A stretch of DNA of 64,000 nt from Nitrososphaera sp. (GTDB lineage Archaea > Thermoproteota > Nitrososphaeria > Nitrososphaerales > Nitrososphaeraceae), in contig NZ_JACAEH010000004.1 in the NCBI RefSeq assembly GCF_013388945.1, positions 310,001 through 374,000 of the forward strand, in the 5' to 3' direction. Position 1 is the first letter of the stretch. Each line of letters begins with the position of its first letter. The translations under genes and the position numbers were made by a program. Shown one piece after another: positions 33,487-40,547 of this stretch. The notes beneath the pieces are model-generated. The model worked only from the letters and a program-made list of their open reading frames with translations. It ran no database searches and was not told the origin of the DNA.

Positions 33487-33786
33487 TTGACCAGCCTAGA
33501 CAAGGTATACTACATGCGCATCGCACTTGGCATAATCGCCGGCGTGATATCCGGTTTTGTCATCGCCCCCGAGTTTGACCAAGGCACGTCGGTAGGCATC
33601 GCCTTTGGAGTCGCAATAGCCTTCTTTGGCATTTCAATTGGCATCAGCAAGGGCATGACAAAGGACCAGCCAAAGGAGGTCAAGAAGAAGGCCGGCTACG
33701 ACGGCATCGTTCCTTTCATCTTCATGAACTTGGTGTTCATGATACTTGTCTACTCTGCGCTGCACCAGGGCACCATTTTAAAATAG
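33487..33786 (+). CDS. Three-helix membrane protein
   Basis: A 99-residue hydrophobic protein with about three helices (IALGIIAGVISGFVIAP, VGIAFGVAIAFFGISIGIS and PFIFMNLVFMILVYSAL). TTG at 33487 or ATG at 33514 may start it; the ATG form loses nine residues before the first helix. It ends 22 bases before cbiT and may be co-transcribed with it. Confidence 0.6.
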   Translation: MTSLDKVYYMRIALGIIAGVISGFVIAPEFDQGTSVGIAFGVAIAFFGISIGISKGMTKDQPKEVKKKAGYDGIVPFIFMNLVFMILVYSALHQGTILK

Positions 33787-33807
33787 CCCGTTCCCATTAC
33801 GGCTGGC

Positions 33808-34389
33808 ATGTGGGACTCTCGAACGCCCGGCATCCCAGACGAGCTTTTCGAGCGCACCGAGGAGGTCCCGATAACAAAGGAGGACGTGCGCGCGCTTGTC
33901 ATAAGCAAACTGAGATTGAGAGAGGGCCAGTCTGCCATCGATGTAGGCTGCGGCAGCGGAAGCATCACCGTGGAATTGTGCCTGCAGACAAGGGGAGAGG
34001 TGCACGCAATCGATTTTGACCAGAACGCGATAGAGCTGACGAAAAAGAACCTGAAAAAGTTCGGCGTCAGCGCGCACGTCGTTCAGGGCAAGGCGCAGGA
34101 CGTATTGCCTGAGTTGCCGCAGGTGGACGCAGTAGTCGTCGGCGGGACGTGGGGCGACGCCGGCAAGGTGATAGAGCTTGCAGTCGGCAGGTTGAAGAAG
34201 GGCGGCCGGATAGTGATAGACACCATCCTTATCGAAACGATGTACCACGCCCTTGCCAAGGTAAGCGAGCTACAGCTGGCAGACATAGATGTCACGCAGG
34301 TCACGATTGCAAAGGCGCGCAAAGTAACGACCGGCACTATGATGCTTGCGAGGAACCCCGTGCTCCTAATCTCGGCTACGAAACCCTAG
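33808..34389 (+). CDS. cbiT: Precorrin-6Y/7 C15-methyltransferase (decarboxylating), CbiT
   Basis: A 193-residue class I methyltransferase of cobalamin biosynthesis. It has the CbiT N-terminus [23 protein letters not shown], the SAM loop [17 protein letters not shown], the acidic residue in [16 protein letters not shown], and [12 protein letters not shown]. CbiT methylates C15 and decarboxylates the C12 acetate of precorrin-7-type corrins. Thaumarchaea make cobalamin de novo, so the gene fits; the other cob genes are not in the window. Confidence 0.92.
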   Translation: MWDSRTPGIPDELFERTEEVPITKEDVRALVISKLRLREGQSAIDVGCGSGSITVELCLQTRGEVHAIDFDQNAIELTKKNLKKFGVSAHVVQGKAQDVLPELPQVDAVVVGGTWGDAGKVIELAVGRLKKGGRIVIDTILIETMYHALAKVSELQLADIDVTQVTIAKARKVTTGTMMLARNPVLLISATKP

Positions 34390-35212
34390 CTATCGCGGTT
34401 TCCAGGTACTCTTTATCAATCTCAAAGCCAACGAACGACACGCCCAGCTTTTTAGCGGCAACCGCAGTCGAGCCAATGCCTGTAAACGGGTCGCACACGA
34501 GCCTTGCATGGCCGTGAAGCTTTATGCACATCTCTGGAAGTTTCACCGGAAACGTCGCCGGGTGCGGCCTGTCCTTCTTGCTCTGGATTGTTTCATACGG
34601 CATGAACCAGGTGTTTCCCCGGTCGCGCCTGTCCTGCCTTGCCTTCTTCCACCTGCCGATGTTTGACTTGTCCTGGTACGGGATTCCGACTGCCAGCTTG
34701 TCCATCTTGGCGTCGCCTGCCTTTGTGAAATGAAAAACGTACTCGTGGCAGTCGTTGAGAAAGCGCTCGCTTGAGATGGGCTTGTAGTGGCCGACGGCGA
34801 TGTCGCCGGATATGCCCGGATAGTTGCCGACGTCTGCCTTGGAAATCGCAATCGACTTGACCCAGTGGACGACGTTTTGCAGGACAAAATGCTTTCGAAG
34901 CGCCGACGCGACGTCCCATGCTATCCACTGATCCTTTGGCCTGTTGCCTATGTTCAGGAAAAACGAGCCGTCGTCGGCAAGCGCGCGCCTGACCGCAATG
35001 CCGACCTGCCCCATCCACTCCAGGTACTTTTCCCGCGGGAGTTCGTCATGATACGAGTTGTAGCCGATGCCGATGTTGTACGGCGGCGAAGTAACAACGA
35101 CGTCGACTGACTTTTCCTCCACATCCTCGTTGAGGCCGGCCACGCAGTCTTTGAGGTAGAATTCCGCGCTCTTGCCCCCGTATCGCACGACCCTGTACGG
35201 CCCGCCTCTCAT
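34376..35212 (-). CDS. Orphan DNA methyltransferase (N4-cytosine/N6-adenine, beta class)
   Basis: A 278-residue site-specific DNA methyltransferase. The catalytic motif TSPPYNIG comes first (~residue 41-48) and the SAM motif DPFTGIGST near the C-terminus (~residue 245), giving the beta order of motifs; a target-recognition region (~residues 130-210) lies between. TSPPY is commoner in N4-cytosine enzymes, but adenine cannot be excluded. There is no restriction endonuclease beside it, so it is an orphan. Its 3' end overlaps cbiT antisense by 14 bases. Backbone-like composition suggests a fixed chromosomal gene. Confidence 0.9.
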   Translation of the reverse strand: MRGGPYRVVRYGGKSAEFYLKDCVAGLNEDVEEKSVDVVVTSPPYNIGIGYNSYHDELPREKYLEWMGQVGIAVRRALADDGSFFLNIGNRPKDQWIAWDVASALRKHFVLQNVVHWVKSIAISKADVGNYPGISGDIAVGHYKPISSERFLNDCHEYVFHFTKAGDAKMDKLAVGIPYQDKSNIGRWKKARQDRRDRGNTWFMPYETIQSKKDRPHPATFPVKLPEMCIKLHGHARLVCDPFTGIGSTAVAAKKLGVSFVGFEIDKEYLETAIARVS

Positions 35213-35245
35213 GTACTGCAAGATGCACGCCGGCCGTGCATTTAT

Positions 35246-36313
35246 CTATTTCAAAACTGCAAGTTCTGCCCTTTGCGCCATCTTTTGGCCGACGAGCGCG
35301 CCGACTATGCCCATGGAGGCAGCAGGCACGGAGACGAGCGGGAACACCGTCCCGAGGATGTCAAAGTATATGAGCGCAGTCAGGCTCGCCCACACGGTCC
35401 TGTTCTGCATGGCTTCCTCGTACGTGTGCGTTATGAGCGGGTAGTAGAGGACTACAAAGGCAAGGCCTGCAATCGCCCCTGCAACAAGGATAGAGTATGG
35501 CGAATTCCAGCGCGACATTACAACGTCGGCGCAGGCAAGCGGGATCAGCGCTGAAACATAGAACGGTATCGTGGACCATAGCGCGTCGTTTGGCAGGATT
35601 GACGTCAGCGTGCCCACGAAAATGAAAGCCGCGCCAAGCACGGTCACGGCGCCGGGCCGGCGGCCAAAAAGCGCGGACGCTGCAACTACGATTGCAGCAG
35701 TTATTATTGGAAAGCCAAGCGTCGCCACTATTGCGCCTGCGCGGGGCTCGGGGTTAAAGTCGAAAAATCCCGTCTTGGAAAACGGCAATGAGAACATGTG
35801 GATTGCGCCCGCTGCAGAGATCCAGACAGGCAGCAGCGCGACCAGTACGAGGGAAAGCGAGAGCGCCTTGCGGTCAAGCCTCGGGTACGCAGTAGAAATG
35901 CCGATAGCAGCCGCCACGCTGCTTGCCACCATGCCGCTTACAAGCACTGAATGCGGCGGTGAAAGCAGGCCGTCAAGCCCGAAAGCCGAGTGCCAGGCAA
36001 AGTCGATGGGGCCGGCGGCGAGCAAAAGCGATACGCCGGCAAGCACGAGCTTTGCAGGCCAGCTCGTCCTTTTTGCAGCCCGCGATGCAGAGATGACACT
36101 GATTGCGCCTGCAAGCGCGGTCCCGGCCCCTGAATAGAGCGCGGCATGAGGCGGCGAAAAGAACGTCTCGGGCTTGTTGAGCAGGTGGTTTGTCACGTCC
36201 CACGTGCCGCCCGATATTGCGACCAGTATGCCGAGGCTTGAGATGACGTACCCTGCGACGAGTCTCCTTGCGGGCTCGTGCATCACGTCAAGCAGGCCGC
36301 GCTGGTAGTTCAA
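35246..36313 (-). CDS. Polytopic membrane protein
   Basis: A 355-residue protein with about nine or ten membrane helices and several conserved-looking His residues at helix ends (NKPETFFSPPHAALYSGAG, IDFAWHSAFGLDGLLSPPHSVLVSG, and GAIHMFSLPFS). The repeated 'SPPH' at ends of helices could be metal or haem ligands. It is followed upstream by a secreted/membrane-anchored protein on the same strand (36340-36924), 26 bases apart, so the two probably form an operon. No family name is certain. Confidence 0.7.
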   Translation of the reverse strand: MNYQRGLLDVMHEPARRLVAGYVISSLGILVAISGGTWDVTNHLLNKPETFFSPPHAALYSGAGTALAGAISVISASRAAKRTSWPAKLVLAGVSLLLAAGPIDFAWHSAFGLDGLLSPPHSVLVSGMVASSVAAAIGISTAYPRLDRKALSLSLVLVALLPVWISAAGAIHMFSLPFSKTGFFDFNPEPRAGAIVATLGFPIITAAIVVAASALFGRRPGAVTVLGAAFIFVGTLTSILPNDALWSTIPFYVSALIPLACADVVMSRWNSPYSILVAGAIAGLAFVVLYYPLITHTYEEAMQNRTVWASLTALIYFDILGTVFPLVSVPAASMGIVGALVGQKMAQRAELAVLK

Positions 36314-36339
36314 TGGCTATCCTGACGAATCCGAGAATT

Positions 36340-36924
36340 TTAAGGCTTTGTCACCGTGACTTCATACACGTCCACATACTCGTTCTGCTGGTCCAGTATG
36401 CCGCCGGCGGGATAGTGCGCCTGGTCACCGTTGTGGGGCAGGCCGACAGCCTTGACAAAAATAACGAACCTGCCCTCGCCCTCGGGCTTTATCGACAGGT
36501 CGATGTTGAACGCCTCGCCGGGCTCCCAGGGCCGGCTCTGCGCCTCGATAGCAGGGTAACCTGCTTCGATGTTCTGTATGCCGGTGTAGCTTGCGGCTAT
36601 CGGGTCGCCTCGATTTATCGGAAGAGGAGTCTGCTTGAAGTTGTGGTCGTTGACGGTGGCTATGGCAGTGCTGGTCGCGTTGGGAAACGCAATCGACACG
36701 AGCTGCAAATCCGCGGGGTCGCCCCTGTTCGCCGCGCTCACCCTTATCGAAAACTCGCCTCCAAGCGCAATCGTGTCGTTTGAAAGCGTCACGCTTGTTA
36801 TCACCGGCGCCGGCCTTGGCGGTACAAGCGTCAGCAAATAGGGCTGGGGCAGGAAAAAGACTGCAAGCGCAAAATAGATGACTACAGCTGCGACCGCCCC
36901 GCCTGCGACGAGCCTGGTGTTCAC
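36340..36924 (-). CDS. Membrane-anchored extracellular protein with Ig-like beta fold
   Basis: A 194-residue protein with one N-terminal membrane helix (VAGGAVAAVVIYFALAVFFL) and a long outer domain of beta strands: TLSNDTIALGGEFSIRVSAANRGDPADLQLVSIAFP resembles CARDB/Ig-like domains. Positioned directly upstream of the polytopic membrane protein with 26 bases between, so likely a partner. No cysteines for metal binding are seen. Confidence 0.65.
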   Translation of the reverse strand: MNTRLVAGGAVAAVVIYFALAVFFLPQPYLLTLVPPRPAPVITSVTLSNDTIALGGEFSIRVSAANRGDPADLQLVSIAFPNATSTAIATVNDHNFKQTPLPINRGDPIAASYTGIQNIEAGYPAIEAQSRPWEPGEAFNIDLSIKPEGEGRFVIFVKAVGLPHNGDQAHYPAGGILDQQNEYVDVYEVTVTKP

Positions 36925-36990
36925 TGCGCCTTGGAAACATTCATTCGCTTAAATTATTTCATTGTTAAAATGACTTTTTCCACGCTCATT

Positions 36991-37010
36991 ATGCAACAAA
37001 AGCGTTGCAT
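36991..37010. repeat. Short inverted repeat at the edge of the low-GC island
   Basis: ATGCAAC (36991-36997) and GTTGCAT (37004-37010) form a perfect 7-bp inverted repeat with a six-base loop, in the ~280-base gene-free stretch 36925-37205 where composition changes from GC-rich to AT-rich. It could be a hairpin or a protein-binding site. Nothing else is recognised in the stretch. Confidence 0.4.
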
Positions 37011-37205
37011 AACTCGTTGTATAGTCGATCATCCCGCAAAAAATCATTGGTACTAAATTTCATGAAGCAAACAATCAAGTATTACTATAAAATTTTCCGA
37101 CTTTAATATTTGTAATATGGTATATCTATCCCCCTACTACCTCAGTGCTTTCCCTATGTCCTGCATACCATACAGTTCAGTTGTGAACATGTAGCTTCTT
37201 GTCTT

Positions 37206-37520
37206 TTACTTCTTTTTGCCGTTGGCTTCTTTCCAAGCTGCATAGCCGCCTTCAATTGTAATTGAATTAAAGCCTGCTTTGCCAAGTTCGTCAGCTCCAA
37301 TATTCCCTCTATAACCTCCATTGCAGTAAGTGCAAATTGTCTTACCCTTAAGGTCATTTAATGCGCCTTGTCGTGCTTTTCTTATTAGTTGTCCGAGCGG
37401 GATATTTGTAGCTCCATCAATTTTGCCCTCTTCTGCCACTTCATCAGCCTCCCTGACATCGATAAGAACAAAATCATCCTTTTTCGCTACGAGATCTTTT
37501 GCAGCTATCTTGTCTGCCAT
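37206..37520 (-). CDS. Rhodanese-domain protein
   Basis: A 104-residue single rhodanese domain: FVLIDVREADEVAEEGKIDGATNIPLGQL, then the active-site loop CTYCNGGYRGN (C-x2-C-x2-GYR; the first Cys is in the usual catalytic position), and IEGGYAAWKEANG at the end. Such proteins move sulfane sulfur or detoxify cyanide. Lower GC than the backbone genes, so it may belong to the island or stand at its edge. Confidence 0.88.
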   Translation of the reverse strand: MADKIAAKDLVAKKDDFVLIDVREADEVAEEGKIDGATNIPLGQLIRKARQGALNDLKGKTICTYCNGGYRGNIGADELGKAGFNSITIEGGYAAWKEANGKKK

Positions 37521-37661
37521 ACTTGTCTAAGTCAACAATGGCGGATTTGCTATTTGAAACCTGTTGTTGCAACGCGTGCGTATTTTCTGCACATATTCGC
37601 AGCTGTGCAGCTGTGGAACACTTATTAGCTATCCCTTGAACCGCATCTAGCACAATCAAGC

Positions 37662-37693
37662 ACCGTTACTATACTATATCAATAACTGTTCAC
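37662..37693 (+). promoter_or_regulatory. Element promoter with ACCGTTAC / AACTGTTCAC repeats
   Basis: ACCGTTAC (37662-37669) and AACTGTTCAC (37684-37693) flank a TATA-like TACTATAT (about 37672-37679) ~30 bases before the ATG at 37708. Closely related motifs occur at the promoters at 50468, 52350, 54471 and 54561, so a common regulator is likely. Confidence 0.6.
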
Positions 37694-37707
37694 GTATTTA
37701 CTATTGT

Positions 37708-37986
37708 ATGAGTTTAGCTACTGACATTTTTTGTGCATTGGGTCAATGCTGGATAGGTGAAGGCATTGACGGCATATACGTTGTCGCAAGTACTCTTCTT
37801 GAAATTGCCATAAAGCTATCACCACTGTTTGGTACGCTGTACTTTGGATACTGGCTGTTCTTGGTGATCAGGACAGTGAAGGAAGGCAGCCCGGAGCCAA
37901 TAATGAACCATGTGATGTTTGTATGGCAGGTGATCACTAGCATAGTTCATGCCTTCATGAGCTTCATCAAGCTCTTTATACCGTGA
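37708..37986 (+). CDS. Small membrane protein, first gene of element operon
   Basis: A 92-residue protein with about two membrane helices (IKLSPLFGTLYFGYWLFLVIRTV and HVMFVWQVITSIVHAFMSFIKLFI) and three cysteine/charged residues near the N-terminus. It is the first of four tightly spaced genes (37708-39589) ending with a P-loop ATPase. Low GC relative to the backbone. Membrane proteins of this size are frequent in archaeal viruses and plasmids; no homologue is recognised. Confidence 0.6.
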   Translation: MSLATDIFCALGQCWIGEGIDGIYVVASTLLEIAIKLSPLFGTLYFGYWLFLVIRTVKEGSPEPIMNHVMFVWQVITSIVHAFMSFIKLFIP

Positions 37987-37995
37987 GGTGTAAAC

Positions 37996-38577
37996 ATGAT
38001 AGACATCGAATTTATCATTGAAATTCTAAACAGCGAGGTCGCGGTCTTCGGAATAATTATGGGGATCGTGGCTTTGCTTTCAAAACTTGTTATCCCCAAG
38101 ACGCTACCGGCAATAAGGAAGATGTTGGATAGGCGGCAGCCAAAAGACAGCAACATACCAGAAAGCCTTGGTACTCTCAAGGTTTTCATTAGGAAGGGTG
38201 ATCTGATAAAAGAGTCGCGTGGCAGAATACTCAAGGATGGCTCAATAGCAGCTGACGGAAAGACATGGGTGATTGAACAGATTAAACCTTACCTGCTTAC
38301 AAAGGGCCGGAATTCAAGACCAGCTGTCTTTCTTGATGCAAGCAAACAGATTGAATACAGGTTCAAAGACGCCGCAGAAAGTAATAGCTCAGAGAAGCAT
38401 GAAGATATTGCCGGCCAAGCTACTGACCCGCATTTGCTCAAGCAATTCTCAGACAGTATAGTAATTCAGAAACTGGCAGCGGCCAAGCCCGACAAAACAA
38501 TGATGTATATGATGTTTGTGATGGGAATGTTTGCACTCATGATGCTTCAGCAATTCATTCCTAAGGGAGGACCATGA
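37996..38577 (+). CDS. Membrane-anchored protein with two terminal helices
   Basis: A 193-residue protein whose N-terminus (FIIEILNSEVAVFGIIMGIVALLSKLVIP) and C-terminus (MMYMMFVMGMFALMMLQQFIP) are membrane helices flanking a ~110-residue soluble, Lys-rich central part. It starts nine bases after the previous gene. Two terminal anchors with a soluble loop suggest a structural or assembly protein of the element. No family is recognised. Confidence 0.6.
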   Translation: MIDIEFIIEILNSEVAVFGIIMGIVALLSKLVIPKTLPAIRKMLDRRQPKDSNIPESLGTLKVFIRKGDLIKESRGRILKDGSIAADGKTWVIEQIKPYLLTKGRNSRPAVFLDASKQIEYRFKDAAESNSSEKHEDIAGQATDPHLLKQFSDSIVIQKLAAAKPDKTMMYMMFVMGMFALMMLQQFIPKGGP

Positions 38578-38580
38578 GAG

Positions 38581-38940
38581 ATGAGTGAGCAAAAGAAAGA
38601 TCTGAAAGACACTGAGCCCTGGACTTCTGTGGTCCTAGCAACAAGAGCTCTAACAAATCCACAGGGTAACGAAATCTTCACGCTAACGGAGCTGAATGAA
38701 GCCGAGATAAGGTACGGCGTTCAGGCGTTAATTCTGGCTGATGCTTTCAAGACAGATCTATTGAAAAACGTGGTAGTCAATCTAGCAATACTGAAGAGAA
38801 GTCGCGACAGAAAGGGAGAATCTAGTGTCATCAAGCTTGTAAGGAATGCTAGCATGAAAATGATGCAGAATGTCCAAATGAGTAGGTTTAAGCGGGTGAT
38901 GTCAAATAGGGACGATTATACTGACTATGACAAGGATTGA
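38581..38940 (+). CDS. Small soluble helical protein
   Basis: A 119-residue, mostly helical protein without membrane segments; the C-terminal third is basic (RSRDRKGESSVIKLVRNASMKMM). It starts three bases after the previous gene and overlaps the ATPase start by 14 bases, so it is translated with them. It may be an adaptor for the ATPase; no homology is recognised. Confidence 0.6.
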   Translation: MSEQKKDLKDTEPWTSVVLATRALTNPQGNEIFTLTELNEAEIRYGVQALILADAFKTDLLKNVVVNLAILKRSRDRKGESSVIKLVRNASMKMMQNVQMSRFKRVMSNRDDYTDYDKD

Positions 38941-39589
38941 TGAGCTCAGAAAGCAGGAGCGGCAGCTTACCAAGCTAATTCTGAAGTGGCATAAAGAAGG
39001 CGAATTCAGGCTTGTTTTGATATATGGAACCGGTGGTATAGGGAAAACAAGCTATGCAATGCAGTGCGTCAAGCAGGTGGATCCCGAACATTACAGAGAT
39101 CGGTTCATTTTTCCTCCGAAGGATTTCGTTGATACTGTAAGCTGGTTAAAGAACAATAACATCAGAATACCCGCACTTGTTTGGGATGACATGGGTTTCT
39201 GGATGTATACGCTTGATTACAATGATCCATTTGTCAAGTCGGCCGTCAAGTTCTTTAACGTAGCTAGAACCGTGGTATCCTGCATAATTGGAACAACTAC
39301 AAGCATGAAGATGTTAACAAGCTCTGTTAGGAATATGGATGCGCTGACTGTGAAGGTAGTGGCAGCAAGGGATAACCCTTACACATCACTAGCTAAAGGC
39401 TACAGGACATCACTCCAACCAAACCTTATGCGGCTAGTAAAGACTGTCTTTGAAGACGAATATCCCAGATATATGGAGCAAGACGATTATCGGTGGTACA
39501 GACCTGTCAGGGATGGCTATGTAAATGAAGCGATAAAGTTGATGCAAGAATCATTGACCAGAAATCGAGTAGACCTTAGGGAAGCATAA
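38927..39589 (+). CDS. P-loop ATPase of the mobile element
   Basis: A 220-residue ATPase with Walker A GTGGIGKTS (about residues 30-38), a Walker B-like ALVWDDMG around residue 88, and a sensor-like CIIGTTTSMKML near residue 122. The compact one-domain form recalls the DnaA-like/B251-type AAA proteins of archaeal spindle-shaped viruses and other element-encoded ATPases, which serve replication or packaging. That assignment is by architecture only. It ends the operon 37708-39589. Confidence 0.6.
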   Translation: MTRIDELRKQERQLTKLILKWHKEGEFRLVLIYGTGGIGKTSYAMQCVKQVDPEHYRDRFIFPPKDFVDTVSWLKNNNIRIPALVWDDMGFWMYTLDYNDPFVKSAVKFFNVARTVVSCIIGTTTSMKMLTSSVRNMDALTVKVVAARDNPYTSLAKGYRTSLQPNLMRLVKTVFEDEYPRYMEQDDYRWYRPVRDGYVNEAIKLMQESLTRNRVDLREA

Positions 39590-39719
39590 CATGTATTGAG
39601 AAACTGCTATTTAAGAAATGCCTGACATATTATTTTACCAACGAACTAAATATTCATGAAGAGTTGATTGATCCATAGGCTCTGGGAAAGTGAAAACCAT
39701 CGAAAAGGTTAATTCTGAA

Positions 39720-40523
39720 TTAAGAAAAACAAGGGATCACATCTTTGGCAAATGTACCAAGGCTTGCCAAGTAATTTTCTTGGTCTCCTCCGGGATAGAT
39801 GGCAATGAATTCGCATCCCGCCTTTTCTAGATCATCGATCTTTTTAATGTAAGATGAAGGGGTTCGAGACCCGCTCATATGATAGCCAAAGCTAAAATTC
39901 CTTTCTATCTTTTTTGCCTTTCTGATTGAACGAATGCGATCCGCCAGTAGATGGTATTCGTCTGACTCGATATTGGAAGGAATCCAGCCATCCGCCAAAC
40001 TGGCAGCAACCTTTATCATGAAGGGTCGTTTCGTCCCCACCCAAATAGGTGGATGCGGAGATTGAATACATTCGAAATGAGGTCGGTTCTTTATTCGTCC
40101 TGATCCAACTGCTTTAAGCAACGATGAGATTGTTGTAATGCCTTCTCTGGTTGCCCTAACTCTGTCTTTAGTGCTAGTCCACAAACCGAAAAGATCGAAT
40201 TCATTCTTATGCCAACCTGCACCAATGCCAAGAATAGCTCTACCATTAGAAATCATATCTAAAGATGATATAAGTTTAGCAGTATTAACAGGTCCTCGTA
40301 AAGGCAAGGGTGTTACGCAAGTGCCTAGCTTTGCCGTTTTAGTTAATCCTGCAAGATAGAACAATACAGAAAATGCGTCGAGTGTTTGATTGTTATGTGA
40401 GTAAAGAATATGGTCCCACGTTAGCACAGAATTGTAGTACGAATCCGCCATTTCTGCAATAGATCGAAGTATCGAAATGCTACAGAACCGACCATAATTT
40501 GGATATACTATTCCGAATTTCAA
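39720..40523 (-). CDS. Luciferase-like (F420-dependent) oxidoreductase
   Basis: A 267-residue LLM-family TIM-barrel protein: MKFGIVYPNYGRF, LTWDHILY, KTAKLGTCVTPLPLRGPVNTAKLISSLDMISNGRAILGIGAGWHKNEFDLFG and KVAASLADGWIPSN are classic. Archaeal members use F420 or flavin. It lies 24 bases downstream of the hamB-like helicase on the same strand, so it is probably co-transcribed with the defence pair, an unusual partner. It is otherwise a plain oxidoreductase and may be a bystander. Confidence 0.85.
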   Translation of the reverse strand: MKFGIVYPNYGRFCSISILRSIAEMADSYYNSVLTWDHILYSHNNQTLDAFSVLFYLAGLTKTAKLGTCVTPLPLRGPVNTAKLISSLDMISNGRAILGIGAGWHKNEFDLFGLWTSTKDRVRATREGITTISSLLKAVGSGRIKNRPHFECIQSPHPPIWVGTKRPFMIKVAASLADGWIPSNIESDEYHLLADRIRSIRKAKKIERNFSFGYHMSGSRTPSSYIKKIDDLEKAGCEFIAIYPGGDQENYLASLGTFAKDVIPCFS

Positions 40524-40547
40524 TCGATCACATACTCTATTCCGATT

